A program made the position numbers and the translations under genes. Shown in pieces: positions 24,193 to 33,653 of a stretch of 62,936 nucleotides of DNA. The first letter of the stretch is position 1; each line of letters begins with the position of its first letter. The stretch is from an uncultured Bacteriovoracaceae bacterium (GTDB lineage: Bacteria; Bdellovibrionota; Bacteriovoracia; Bacteriovoracales; Bacteriovoracaceae). The DNA lies in assembly GCA_937931205.1 (NCBI GenBank), contig CALHBF010000004.1, positions 1-62,936 of the forward strand, given 5' to 3'. The notes below the pieces were generated by a model. It saw only the letters and a list, made by a program, of their open reading frames with translations. It ran no database searches and had not been told where the DNA came from.

Positions 24193-25335
24193 ATGAAAAT
24201 GATTATTGCTCTGCTTTTTATTATCTCATGTGGAAAAGATATCAACTCCTCCAAAAAAGATTATAGAGATGAGGACTTTGATTCTATTCCTAATTTCTTA
24301 GAACAGGGTGATGAGCGCAACTACGCACTCTATCGCCTTCCAGAAACGATTGATGTCGGTCAAATGAGATTGATTCTCTCGCAGGAAGATATCCCTCATG
24401 ATTTTTATGAAAATACGAAGATTCTCGCTCGCTATGAATGGGTCTCTCATACAAGTCATCAGAAAGAGATCGAAGCAGTTTCTTTGCTTCCTCACTATTT
24501 AGAACTCGTACTAAGAGACCAAGGTAAAAATCTGCCTTTGAAAGGTCTTGTATTGAATGAACAGCTTCAAGAACGTTTATCGACGAAGTCCGCCTACTTT
24601 GAATTAAAGCTTAAAACCCATTCTCCACTTCAGCAGTTTAAAGTGATTAAAGACTACAGCAATCGTGAACTTTACTTCATTAATCAGGATGCGAATCAAT
24701 TCCTTTTAAATCTAAAAAGAGAAGTGCAGGAAATGAATCTCATTTCAATGATTCAAAACCCCAACCCTCTTAACGAAAATAAATGGATACTCAAAAAAGA
24801 ATCTCCCACATTCTTCAAGATGGTTTTCAGTAGTGAGGAAAATCTTCAAAATGATTTTGAAAGAAAATATCATTATAAAAAACTTAGTCTCAAAAGAATG
24901 AATGGCAAATCAGATGCTCTAAGTATCAACTCCCCGCTCTTGTTAAAAATTTCAGGTCAAAAGACTATGCAAATGAAAATGAGCAAAAAAGAATACATTG
25001 ATCCGGGATATCTCCCTAATGAACGTCAGCGTGGTGGTTGTAGCTTCTATCGTCATTATGCCCAAATTCGTGGGAAAACAAATTTAGCTTCGATAGAAAT
25101 TTATAAAGAACTAAAACATTATGCGGAATTTGCCCAAATGAATCTTGTGCAATGGAATTATCTGTCGGGAGAAAAATTAACACTACGAATGAATCAGCTT
25201 GCAACTGGTTATTTCGATGTCGGTATACTCGATGCGCGCTGTCCCCAAGGTATTGGCCCTAAACTGAGCCGTGCGCAAGTGAATGAAGAACTTGAACTTG
25301 AGTTAATCATTGAAACCTACACCCGAAGGCCTTAA
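24193..25335 (+). CDS. Lipoprotein of unknown function, third gene of the sigma-54 operon
   Basis: 380 residues beginning MKMIIALLFIISCGKD, a short type II signal with lipobox IISC (lipidated Cys13). The mature part is long, lacks membrane segments and has a late pair of cysteines (RGGCSFYRHY, LDARCPQG). No family recognised. GGTGG precedes the ATG and the gene is tightly packed behind the winged-helix gene. An exported lipoprotein controlled with two regulators suggests an envelope response, but this is inference. Confidence 0.75.
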   Translation: MKMIIALLFIISCGKDINSSKKDYRDEDFDSIPNFLEQGDERNYALYRLPETIDVGQMRLILSQEDIPHDFYENTKILARYEWVSHTSHQKEIEAVSLLPHYLELVLRDQGKNLPLKGLVLNEQLQERLSTKSAYFELKLKTHSPLQQFKVIKDYSNRELYFINQDANQFLLNLKREVQEMNLISMIQNPNPLNENKWILKKESPTFFKMVFSSEENLQNDFERKYHYKKLSLKRMNGKSDALSINSPLLLKISGQKTMQMKMSKKEYIDPGYLPNERQRGGCSFYRHYAQIRGKTNLASIEIYKELKHYAEFAQMNLVQWNYLSGEKLTLRMNQLATGYFDVGILDARCPQGIGPKLSRAQVNEELELELIIETYTRRP

Positions 25336-25344
25336 AATAAACAA

Positions 25345-26121
25345 ATGAATCTTACGCTTATTTCGGCCAATATTCGTTTTAATAATCCTGCTGATGGGGT
25401 CAATGCATGGCCTCATCGCAAGCAGTATCTGGCCGATTTATTACACGGACATACTCCTGATATCATTGCTACTCAAGAAGGTCGCTCTGATCAATTGCAG
25501 GAGCTTCTAAGTCTTCTTCCAGATTTTGAAATGATCGCCCAGCACCGTAGCTGGATTGCCGAGCGCATGTATCCTACACTCTTTGTTAGAAAAAACACTT
25601 TTGAATTAAAATATTCATTTGATAAATGGTTATCTGAAACTCCCGATGTGGCAGGGTCAAAATCATTTGATAGTGCCTTCCCTCGTTTAATGACAGGAGC
25701 TGTCTTAAAGCATAAAGCCATTTTAAATCCTCTTCTGGTGGTGAATACTCACTTCGACCATATAAAGCCTTCTACCCGTGTTGAACAGGCCCGCGTGCTT
25801 ACTTCCGAAGTTAAGAAAATTATTAAACCAAATGATCATCTTATTCTGATGGGAGATTATAACGACTCTCCTGAAAGCGAGACTCGCAAGGTTATTGAAA
25901 CACACTTTCCTCATCTGCAAGATGCTTGGAGACTTTTCAATACGAGAGAAGAAACCAGTCATCATGGTTTTAATTCTGAGATCAATGCCGGTTCAAGAAT
26001 AGATTGGATTTTAGTAGATCAGGAAGCGAAGGTACTTGATTCTTTCCTAGATAAATCTCACCGGGGTGACGTTTACCCCAGTGATCATTATCCAGTTATA
26101 GCAAAAATTAAACTCGAGTAG
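25345..26121 (+). CDS. Endonuclease/exonuclease/phosphatase (EEP) family protein
   Basis: 258 residues with all EEP catalytic blocks: 'SANIRFNN', 'IIATQEGR' (metal-binding Glu), 'VVNTHFDH' , 'ILMGDYNDSP' (Asp/Asn), 'SRIDWILV' and 'PSDHYPVIAKI' (Asp-His). The family hydrolyses phosphodiesters in DNA, RNA, lipids or sugars; no domain here fixes the substrate. No signal peptide is apparent, so cytoplasmic. It lies 9 bases after the sigma-54 operon lipoprotein and may be its fourth gene. Tail-to-tail overlap of 14 bases with the psd gene. Confidence 0.88.
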   Translation: MNLTLISANIRFNNPADGVNAWPHRKQYLADLLHGHTPDIIATQEGRSDQLQELLSLLPDFEMIAQHRSWIAERMYPTLFVRKNTFELKYSFDKWLSETPDVAGSKSFDSAFPRLMTGAVLKHKAILNPLLVVNTHFDHIKPSTRVEQARVLTSEVKKIIKPNDHLILMGDYNDSPESETRKVIETHFPHLQDAWRLFNTREETSHHGFNSEINAGSRIDWILVDQEAKVLDSFLDKSHRGDVYPSDHYPVIAKIKLE

Positions 26122-27019
26122 CAACCTCATCACCTAAGTGAAGATAAGTCTCAGTTCCATTTTGTGTATTATTAATCATATCCTGTGAAGGTTTCCATTT
26201 CCCCTTCTGTCCCAGAAGAATCACTGTTGAGCCACCGAAAAGGAAGTACCCTTTCTCCTCTCCACGACGGAAATCGTCACTCCACTGATGAGATTGAACA
26301 ATCTTACCAACACAAGTAGCCCCCACTTCAATATAAGCGAGCTTTCCAAAATTTTGAGTTTCAAGAATTGAACAGTATCTCTCATTCTTGATGAAAATTT
26401 CACCCTTGGCCTTCAACGCAAGAGGATTTACCGAATCATAAATTCCCTTAATCGGAAAATGCTGAAGAACTTTTCCTGCATCAGGATAATGATAACGGTG
26501 ATAATCAACAGGACAAAGTCTGGCGATCATTAAAGGGCCACCTTCAAAATCCTTATATACTTCATCATTGGCAATAAGATCACGAGCTTTTAAAAAGTGA
26601 CCTTTTACTGGATAGACTGATGAATCATTCATCGATTCAAAACCTACATAGCGGGCCTCAGCAAAAGCGCCCATTTGATCTGGTCCTTGAACCCAATTGC
26701 GCTTACCTTTTTTAAACTGTCTGATAAAGAACTCGTTAAAGCTTCTATAAGAATCTCTGATATCAAGGGCCGGGCGCGTGCCTGGCTCATAATCATCAAT
26801 TTCGATATTAAATTTTTCAATGAAAGGTCTGACCTTCTTAGAAGATGACGGCAAATCCTGAAAATAGCCGTAACATTGAGAAAAAAGGCGTGAAGTAACT
26901 ACTGGAGAAAGCGTCTTTCCAATCGGACTCTCATAAAGAAAGCGGATAAATTCATCCCCGTAAACCTTCTCTATTTCGACTCGATTCGTTACCCTATTGA
27001 AATACTTAATTTCATTCAT
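26108..27019 (-). CDS. psd: Phosphatidylserine decarboxylase proenzyme
   Basis: About 303 residues from ATG 27019, chosen because AAGAGG lies 7 bases upstream and the longer frame would run into the htrA leader. The pyruvoyl-forming site reads 'FLFGGSTVILL' (GGST, self-cleavage before Ser), close to the C-terminus as expected. 'VDYHRYHYP' and 'NERYCSILET' are other conserved blocks. It makes phosphatidylethanolamine in the inner membrane. GGST rather than LGST is typical of the subgroup that includes many eukaryotic type II enzymes and some bacteria. Confidence 0.92.
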   Translation of the reverse strand: MNEIKYFNRVTNRVEIEKVYGDEFIRFLYESPIGKTLSPVVTSRLFSQCYGYFQDLPSSSKKVRPFIEKFNIEIDDYEPGTRPALDIRDSYRSFNEFFIRQFKKGKRNWVQGPDQMGAFAEARYVGFESMNDSSVYPVKGHFLKARDLIANDEVYKDFEGGPLMIARLCPVDYHRYHYPDAGKVLQHFPIKGIYDSVNPLALKAKGEIFIKNERYCSILETQNFGKLAYIEVGATCVGKIVQSHQWSDDFRRGEEKGYFLFGGSTVILLGQKGKWKPSQDMINNTQNGTETYLHLGDEVATRV

Positions 27020-27092
27020 ACTAAAGCCTCTTGGGAGATTTGAATAAGCATAGTATAATTCTTTCGCAAACACGTCAAAAAAAGGAGCTAAT

Positions 27093-28124
27093 ATGAAGCT
27101 TATCCTACTCATCTGTATGGGCCTTTTTTTCCATACACAAACCTTCGCTCAACTACTTTCGATTGAGGAAAAAACTATTGAGATTTATCGAACAGCACTG
27201 CCTAGTACTGTGAACGTTGCCAATATTAAATTGGCACAAAATCTCTTCCACGGTGATGTGGAAATTCCTCAAGGAGCGGGGTCAGGTTTTGTTTGGGACA
27301 AAGATGGGCACATCGTTACTAATTTCCATGTGGTCCAAGGTGGAAATAATTTTGTTGTTACTTTTCATAACGACACCAAACAATACAAGGCCAAATTAGT
27401 TGGTTCGGCCCCTCATAAGGACATCGCCGTTCTCAAGCTATCTGAACTGCCGAAAAATCTTACTCCGATAAAAATAGGTGCCTCAAAAAATCTATCTGTA
27501 GGTCAATCGTCATTTGCGATCGGCTCACCTTTTGGTCTTGATTACACCCTCACCACAGGAGTTGTTTCGGCCTTAGGAAGAAAGATTGATGGTATTGGAG
27601 GAGTTAAAATTAACGATATGATCCAAACAGATGCGGCCATCAATATGGGTAACTCTGGTGGACCACTCCTTAACTCTTCGGCCCAACTTATTGGTATGAA
27701 CACTGTGATTTTTTCAACCAGCGGCTCAAGTGCTGGTCTAGGATTTGCCGTTCCTTCTGATACCATTCAAGTGGTTGTTCCACAGCTGATCAAAGATGGA
27801 AAACTTACTCGTCCAGGTCTAGGAATTGGTCTTGTTCCTGAGAATATGAAAGTTCGTCTCATGGGCGAGAGTAAGGGAATTATTATCAGTCATATTGATG
27901 AGCAAGGTGGAGCTGCCAAAGCAGGTCTCAAAGGTCTGACTCATGATCGTTATGGACGAATGTACTTAGGTGACATCATTCTTAAAGTTGAAGGTCAGAC
28001 AGTGAATAGCCTCGATGATATTTATCAAATTCTTGAAACCAAAAAAGTGGGTGATCAAGTTGAAGTTGAATATCGAAGAGAGGGAAAAATTCAAAAAGCT
28101 AAAGTAACTCTACAGGCCCTGTAA
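27093..28124 (+). CDS. HtrA/Deg-family periplasmic serine protease
   Basis: 343 residues with a signal peptide (MKLILLICMGLFFHTQTFA). The S1C catalytic domain has His79 (TNFHVV), Asp110 (HKDIAVLKL) and Ser188 (MGNSGGPLLN). One C-terminal PDZ domain begins near residue 240 (RPGLGIGLVPEN...GAAKAGLKG...GDIILKVEGQTV). This is the DegS-like layout, one PDZ, but with a cleavable signal rather than a membrane anchor. AAGGAG lies 6 bases before ATG. It degrades or senses misfolded envelope proteins. Ends tail to tail with the aminotransferase gene (15-base overlap). Confidence 0.93.
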   Translation: MKLILLICMGLFFHTQTFAQLLSIEEKTIEIYRTALPSTVNVANIKLAQNLFHGDVEIPQGAGSGFVWDKDGHIVTNFHVVQGGNNFVVTFHNDTKQYKAKLVGSAPHKDIAVLKLSELPKNLTPIKIGASKNLSVGQSSFAIGSPFGLDYTLTTGVVSALGRKIDGIGGVKINDMIQTDAAINMGNSGGPLLNSSAQLIGMNTVIFSTSGSSAGLGFAVPSDTIQVVVPQLIKDGKLTRPGLGIGLVPENMKVRLMGESKGIIISHIDEQGGAAKAGLKGLTHDRYGRMYLGDIILKVEGQTVNSLDDIYQILETKKVGDQVEVEYRREGKIQKAKVTLQAL

Positions 28125-29261
28125 GTTCTTAACTGCTTCATTGAGAGTTTCTTCTTTTTTAGCAAAACAGAAACGTAAGTAACCTGCCCCTTCAGTAGAC
28201 TTTAAATAGAAAGCTGAAGGTGGCACCGTTGCTACACGATAGTCTTTAATTAACTTCATCGCAAAATCAACGTCATTTAGTTCTGTCTTATCTTTGATTG
28301 GAACCATCATGAAATAAGTTCCCAGAGGCTTAGGAAAATTAAATCCAAGTTTGATCATCTCTTCATAGAAGAAATCTCTCTTGGCCTTATAGGTTGCCTG
28401 GAATTCAGGAATATAAGTCTCAAGACTCTTTAATCCTTCGGCCACAGCTTCTTGAATAGGTGTCGAAACAGCAAACGTCACATACTGATGAACTAAACGA
28501 ACGGCACGTGAAACTTCTTTATTGGCACAAATCCAGCCAATCTTCCAACCTGTCAGACCAAAAGTCTTACCAGCGCTGGAGATAGTAATCGTGCGCTCTT
28601 TCATGTCATTGAGAGTTGCCGTAGGAATATGGCGAGCACCATCAAAAACAAGAAATTCGTAAACCTCATCGCTCATAACATAAAGATCATTTGCAAGTGC
28701 TAGATCTGCCACTTCTTGCAGTTCTTCTTTTAACCAAACTTTACCAGTTGGGTTATGAGGATTGTTCACAATAATCATTTTTGTTTTAGGAGTAATGGCA
28801 CGTTTTAATTCGGCCATATTCACTGAAAACATAGGTGCATGCATCGTCACTGGAACAACTACACCACCGGCCATTTTGATGGAAGCAATGTAGGAGTCAT
28901 AGAATGGCTCTAAAACAATCACTTCATCGCCCGGGCCTATCATTGCCATCATAGTAACAAAAATAGCTTCTGTAGCACCGACAGTTACTGAGACTTCAGC
29001 GTCAGGATCATATTTTAATTGGTAAAAGCGCTGATAATAAGAAGAGATCTCTTCACGAAGATTTTGTGTTCCGTGAAAAGGAGCATACTGATTATGTCCT
29101 TCATGAATCTTTTGACCTGCAATTTTCTTTAAAAATTCTGGGCCATCAAAATCGGGAAACCCTTGTCCCAAGTTTACTGCTCCATTCTCACGCGCCAGAC
29201 GTGAAATCACGCCGAAAATTGAGTCTTGGAATTCATTAATTCTTGGGGCAACTGGTTTCAT
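28110..29261 (-). CDS. PLP-dependent class I aminotransferase (YbdL/kynurenine aminotransferase-like)
   Basis: 383 residues. PLP Lys232 lies in 'ISSAGKTFGLTGWKIGW'; 'NNPHNPTGK' (166-174), 'SDEVYEFLVFDG' and the N-terminal 'NLGQGFPDFDGP' are typical of the methionine/kynurenine aminotransferase group. It transfers amino groups from methionine or aromatic amino acids to keto acids. It starts 3 bases after the end of the peptide-transporter permease gene, so it is likely the last gene of that operon: peptide uptake followed by amino-acid transamination. Confidence 0.92.
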   Translation of the reverse strand: MKPVAPRINEFQDSIFGVISRLARENGAVNLGQGFPDFDGPEFLKKIAGQKIHEGHNQYAPFHGTQNLREEISSYYQRFYQLKYDPDAEVSVTVGATEAIFVTMMAMIGPGDEVIVLEPFYDSYIASIKMAGGVVVPVTMHAPMFSVNMAELKRAITPKTKMIIVNNPHNPTGKVWLKEELQEVADLALANDLYVMSDEVYEFLVFDGARHIPTATLNDMKERTITISSAGKTFGLTGWKIGWICANKEVSRAVRLVHQYVTFAVSTPIQEAVAEGLKSLETYIPEFQATYKAKRDFFYEEMIKLGFNFPKPLGTYFMMVPIKDKTELNDVDFAMKLIKDYRVATVPPSAFYLKSTEGAGYLRFCFAKKEETLNEAVKNLQGL

Positions 29262-29264
29262 TTT

Positions 29265-30281
29265 TTACTCTTTTGGATCCATCGCATCTCTTACACCCTC
29301 ACCAATCAATGTTAACATTGTGAGAGTAAGGAAGAGAACGAGTGAAGGATAAACGGCAAGCCACCATCCTTCTGTGAAATATTTTTGGGCCTGGTTAAGA
29401 AGCTCTCCCCAACTAGGTGTCGGAGGAGTTAAACCAAATCCAAGATAATCTAAACTTGCGAGGGCTACAATATTCGCTGCAATTACAAACGGCGAAAATG
29501 TGATAATCGGCGAAAGCGAGTTTGGTAGAAGATGCTTAAAGAAGATAGACATATTCCCTGCACCAAGAGCTCTTGCTGCTTCTACATACTCTTTTTTTCT
29601 ATTCTTAAGAAACTCTCCACGCACATAGTAACTGATATTAATCCATCCAAAAATTGATGAAATAAAAATCAGAAGCATGAGAGAAGGTTTGAACATCGAG
29701 ATAATGATGATCAAAAGAAAGAACTGAGGAACAGTTGAAAGAATTTCAACAATTCTTTGTCCCCAGAAATCTGCTCGTCCACCAAGGAATCCCATGATCC
29801 CACCCAGTAAAGTCCCCACTGTAAAAGTGATCACCCAAACCAAGAATGAATAAGTTACAGAATAACGAAGCCCATAAAGAATACGTGTAAAGATATCACG
29901 GCCTCTATCATCAGTTCCCATCCAGTTTGTTCCTGTTGGCTCACTTGGATAGAAATCAACTTCTGTATTTGATTCGTAAGGATTCCATCTAACCACTGGC
30001 CAAATGGCCCAACCATCCTCACCTAGATCAAAATCTTTGTAATTCATGATTAGTGCATTATCGATTCCAAAGGCACTTGGGTGATACTGCTTAACAACTG
30101 GAAAGTAGATCTGGTTGTTATAGCTCATGATAAGTGGTTTGTTGTTTGCCCAAAACTCAGCAGTGAAGCTGAAAAGACAGGCAATCCCAATTAACCAGCA
30201 AGAAATAACAGCGAGACGTCTTGCTTTAAAACGTCTCCACTTCTTAATGGTCTCTTCATTTTTTAAATACTTTTCAATCAT
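29265..30281 (-). CDS. Peptide ABC transporter permease (YejE/OppC-like)
   Basis: 338 residues, about six membrane helices. The EAA loop reads 'EAARALGAGNMSIFFKHLLPNSLSPII', the contact point for the ATPase. 'GTNWMGTDDRGRDIFTRILYGLRYS' is the OppC/DppC signature before helix 2. An unusually large periplasmic segment after the first helix matches YejE of the microcin C/peptide importer. Its start overlaps the YejB-like gene by 4 bases. No matching ATPase gene is in the window. Confidence 0.9.
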   Translation of the reverse strand: MIEKYLKNEETIKKWRRFKARRLAVISCWLIGIACLFSFTAEFWANNKPLIMSYNNQIYFPVVKQYHPSAFGIDNALIMNYKDFDLGEDGWAIWPVVRWNPYESNTEVDFYPSEPTGTNWMGTDDRGRDIFTRILYGLRYSVTYSFLVWVITFTVGTLLGGIMGFLGGRADFWGQRIVEILSTVPQFFLLIIIISMFKPSLMLLIFISSIFGWINISYYVRGEFLKNRKKEYVEAARALGAGNMSIFFKHLLPNSLSPIITFSPFVIAANIVALASLDYLGFGLTPPTPSWGELLNQAQKYFTEGWWLAVYPSLVLFLTLTMLTLIGEGVRDAMDPKE

Positions 30282-31309
30282 TGGAAATCAATCCTTGGAT
30301 CAACGAGAATGTAAGCAAAGTCAGAAAGAACGTTACCAATGAGGAACATTAAACTTTGAATAAAAACCAGACCCATAATTACGTTGTAATCACGAGATAA
30401 AATGCTCTTATAACTCAACAGTCCGATACCATCTAACTGGAAAATCGTCTCAAGAAGAAGAGATCCAGCAAAGAACACCATCAAGAAGCCGCCAAGACCA
30501 GTTACGATTGGGATAAGGGCATTACGAAGAGCATGCTTCATATAAACCGTTTTCTCATCGACTCCCTTAGCACGAGCAGTACGAACATAGTCCTTCTTGA
30601 TTTCTTCAATCAAAGAGTTCTTCATGAGTACAGTAAGAGTTGTGAATGAACCGATCGTGTAACAAGTCACAGGAAGAATAAAGTGGTGAACGCGATCTAC
30701 GATTTTTTCAAAGAATCCAAGCTCTGAATACATTTCAGAGTGAATTCCTCCCACTGGGAACCATTCAAAGAATGAGCCACCCGAGAAGAATACAATGAGT
30801 AGGATCGCGAGCATGAAAGGAGGAATCGAGTAGAACACAAACAGCATAATACTTGAGACCACATCAAAACGAGTACCGTTCTTCACGGCCTTCACAATTC
30901 CCAAAGGAATTGAGATCAAGTAACTCAGAATAAGAGAAACAACTCCGAATTGAAGACTGACGGGAAACTTCGAAGTAATCACGTCCACTACCGGCTCTTC
31001 ATAGGTAAAGCTATTACCGAGGTTAAGTGTCGCAATATTTTTTAGCCATAAAAGATATCTTTCATGAACAGGTTTATCGAAACCATATTGTTTTTTAAGG
31101 GCCTCAAGAACTTCATTAGATACACCGTGAGTTCCCCCACGAGTTCCAGAATCCCCTGAAGGACCTGCTCCACCGCCAAAACGCATCTGCTGAAGCTTCT
31201 GCTCAATAGGGCTTCCCGGAGCAAGATTGATGATCCCGAACACAATCACGGTTACACCAAGAAGTGTCGGGATCAAAATAGCTAGTCTTCGTAAAAAATA
31301 CTTAAGCAT
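30278..31309 (-). CDS. Peptide ABC transporter permease (YejB/OppB-like)
   Basis: 343 residues, six membrane helices. N-terminal 'YFLRRLAILIPTLLGVTVIVFGIINLAPGSP' is the OppB-type opening; the EAA loop is 'RTARAKGVDEKTVYMKHALRNALIPIVT'. A Gly/Ser-rich stretch (residues about 43-62) lies in the first periplasmic loop. The family forms the translocation pore with the YejE-like partner. Starts 2 bases after the binding-protein gene stop. Confidence 0.9.
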   Translation of the reverse strand: MLKYFLRRLAILIPTLLGVTVIVFGIINLAPGSPIEQKLQQMRFGGGAGPSGDSGTRGGTHGVSNEVLEALKKQYGFDKPVHERYLLWLKNIATLNLGNSFTYEEPVVDVITSKFPVSLQFGVVSLILSYLISIPLGIVKAVKNGTRFDVVSSIMLFVFYSIPPFMLAILLIVFFSGGSFFEWFPVGGIHSEMYSELGFFEKIVDRVHHFILPVTCYTIGSFTTLTVLMKNSLIEEIKKDYVRTARAKGVDEKTVYMKHALRNALIPIVTGLGGFLMVFFAGSLLLETIFQLDGIGLLSYKSILSRDYNVIMGLVFIQSLMFLIGNVLSDFAYILVDPRIDFQ

Positions 31310-31311
31310 AA

Positions 31312-32916
31312 TTACTTCTCAATCGTCCAAAACTGCTGACCGATACCATACTGGAAAGTATCTTTAGGTTTTTGCATTCTTTTTGAATGACCATACATTG
31401 TATATTTTGGATTGAAGAAGAAAATATAAGGAGCATCTTCAGCGATGATCTTATGAACTTCTTTTAGGATTTTGATACGCTCAGCACGGTTGTAGTTCTT
31501 ACGAGCATCATCAATCATCTTATCTACTTTAGGGTTTTTATAACCGATAAAGTTTGATCCTGTTCCGTTAGCTGAACTTGAGTGCCAAATTTGTTTTGGA
31601 TCCCAGTCAACACCACCACCTGACCATGCCAGGCGAACAGCTTCGAAATTTCTTTCATCAAGAAGTTTAATGAATGAGTTCCACTCAATATTCTTCATGT
31701 TTACATCAACACCTACTTTACGAGCATCTTCTTTGAACACTGTAAGGTATTTCATCATCTCAGGAGCTGGCTCCATGATTGTGAATGAAAGTGCCGTTTT
31801 CTTTCCATTGATTACTTTATCAAGGATTCCATCTGAATCAGAATCCGACCAACCAGCAGCACGAAGTGTTTCAAGTGCTTTTTGTGGATCAAAGGCAATC
31901 GCTTTTACATCATGGTTAGCGTAATCAGACTGAACGTAGATAGGACCTGTCGCAGGCTCAGAAAGAGAATATTCAAACTTCTCATTCATCATCTGGCGAT
32001 TGAATAGCTGAGAAAGAGCAACACGAACGTTCTTATCTTTGAAGATAGGATTTTCCATGTTGAAGCCGATGAAGCTGTAACCTTTTGGAGTTTTGTTCTC
32101 AGCTTGAACTTTTACAATTCTCTTCTCCCAGATAGCTCCCACAGTCTTCTTAGCATAACCTTCTGGACGAAGAGCTAGGAAATCAAGGTCACCTTTTTTA
32201 AGAAGCTCTAATGAAACGTTTTCTTCAGATACAAAACGAAGAACGATTTTAGGAATAACACTTTCTGTTGGATAAACAGAGTTTCCCCACCACTTGTCAT
32301 TTTTCTCTAGAGTAAGACGCTGACCTTTATCATAAGAAACTAATTTATACGGACCAGTACCGATAAAAGTGCGGTTGAAGTTTTCTTTATTAGCTGGGTT
32401 TGTATAAAAATGCTTTGGAAGAATTTTTAAATTTACAGCCGCAATATCGAAGTTTTGGAAATAATCATCTCCGACAGTGAAACGAACTTTATTAGGAGCA
32501 AGGATTTTTACTTCTTTGATCGCTTCATAAAATGGACGGTACTGAACAGATTTCCAGTCATCAGTCCAAATCACATCAAAAGAATATTTCACATCCTCAG
32601 CTGTCAGTGGAACTCCATCATGCCAAGTAACTCCATCACGAAGAGTGAAGTCAAAATGTTTTTTATCTTTAGAGATTTCCCAAGCGGAGGCAAGATTCGG
32701 CTCCCACTCATAGGTATCAAGATTCTGGCGCAAGAGGTACTCTAAAGAGTAATCATGAACTGCTTGAGTATAAGCATCACTTCCAGCAAGTGGGCTTAGT
32801 GTAGTCGGCTCACCACCAAGATTGTAGTAAGCAGTTGTCGGGCTCTTGTTTGATTTCTCTGAACACGAGACAAGCGAGAGCGACATCATCGCTAGGATAA
32901 GGCCAATTTTCTTCAT
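31312..32916 (-). CDS. Extracellular peptide-binding lipoprotein (YejA/OppA-like, SBP family 5)
   Basis: 534 residues from ATG 32916, chosen for the strong AAGGAG 7 bases upstream and because it yields a clean lipoprotein signal (MKKIGLILAMMSLSLVSCSE). A longer frame to 32973 would overlap the upstream gene. Family 5 blocks include 'LGGEPTTLSPLAGSDAYT', 'LRDGVTWHDGVPLTAEDVKYSFD', 'GTGPYKLVSYDKGQRLTLEKND' and 'NVRVALSQLFNRQ'. It captures peptides outside the inner membrane for the two permeases. The first of four co-directional transporter/enzyme genes. Confidence 0.92.
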   Translation of the reverse strand: MKKIGLILAMMSLSLVSCSEKSNKSPTTAYYNLGGEPTTLSPLAGSDAYTQAVHDYSLEYLLRQNLDTYEWEPNLASAWEISKDKKHFDFTLRDGVTWHDGVPLTAEDVKYSFDVIWTDDWKSVQYRPFYEAIKEVKILAPNKVRFTVGDDYFQNFDIAAVNLKILPKHFYTNPANKENFNRTFIGTGPYKLVSYDKGQRLTLEKNDKWWGNSVYPTESVIPKIVLRFVSEENVSLELLKKGDLDFLALRPEGYAKKTVGAIWEKRIVKVQAENKTPKGYSFIGFNMENPIFKDKNVRVALSQLFNRQMMNEKFEYSLSEPATGPIYVQSDYANHDVKAIAFDPQKALETLRAAGWSDSDSDGILDKVINGKKTALSFTIMEPAPEMMKYLTVFKEDARKVGVDVNMKNIEWNSFIKLLDERNFEAVRLAWSGGGVDWDPKQIWHSSSANGTGSNFIGYKNPKVDKMIDDARKNYNRAERIKILKEVHKIIAEDAPYIFFFNPKYTMYGHSKRMQKPKDTFQYGIGQQFWTIEK

Positions 32917-32936
32917 ATATTTCTCCTTAAATACCT

Positions 32937-33614
32937 TTAATTTTCGATATAGAGAGCGGGATCGAGTGACCACCTGTCTAATTTCAAGTTATGGTCCTCT
33001 ATTCTATACAGTTCGAGCTTTGTGTCTATTTCATTCATCATGGCCTCGGACTGTTTGAACTCTGTGAATGCAGATGCTTTATCTTCTTCTAGCAATGCTA
33101 GTTCTTTTTGCCACTCAAGTTCCAGTTTTTGCCTTAGAATTTCATAGCGCTTATTAACCGCATCAACCTTTTCAACGTAACGCTCTAATTCTTTTCTATT
33201 TCGTTCTTTTTTAGCCTCTGTAGCTAATCTTTTTTTCTGCAGAATTTCAACTAATTCCCGAGCTAAATCTATAGAGTTTTTAAGATCTTCGCTTTCAAAT
33301 TTTAGATAGCTTCCCGTCGTAAAATGTACGTTTCGAATACAATCTTCAAAACGCGGAATTTTCACCAGTAGATACTCATTAGTTCTCCCCTCAACTGTCG
33401 CTAAACATCTCTGCTGAGGATAAGATTCATTCCAAAAAATAAGACGATCACTGGAGTTTAAAAATTTGATATTAGCGTAATTAGTTTTGATTCTTGCCAG
33501 TTTAGCAGGTGCATTAAGTCGAGATATTCTTCCGGAGAACTCATGTGACTGTGTGTTTTTGAGTACTTGTCCCCAAACTAAGAAGGGAATCAAGCAAAAG
33601 AGTAGTATTGGCAT
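32937..33614 (-). CDS. Exported coiled-coil protein of unknown function
   Basis: 225 residues with a signal peptide (MPILLFCLIPFLVWGQ). An N-terminal beta-rich part (to about residue 95) carries two cysteines (QQRCLATV, FEDCIRN). From about 105 to 200 there is a long coiled coil (LARELVEILQKKRLATEAKKERNRKELERYVEKVDAV...). It ends 20 bases before the peptide-binding protein gene and could be in its operon. No recognised family. Confidence 0.72.
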   Translation of the reverse strand: MPILLFCLIPFLVWGQVLKNTQSHEFSGRISRLNAPAKLARIKTNYANIKFLNSSDRLIFWNESYPQQRCLATVEGRTNEYLLVKIPRFEDCIRNVHFTTGSYLKFESEDLKNSIDLARELVEILQKKRLATEAKKERNRKELERYVEKVDAVNKRYEILRQKLELEWQKELALLEEDKASAFTEFKQSEAMMNEIDTKLELYRIEDHNLKLDRWSLDPALYIEN

Positions 33615-33653
33615 TAAGTAAATTATGCCAGAAGCCTACCAATTTTAAAGAGG

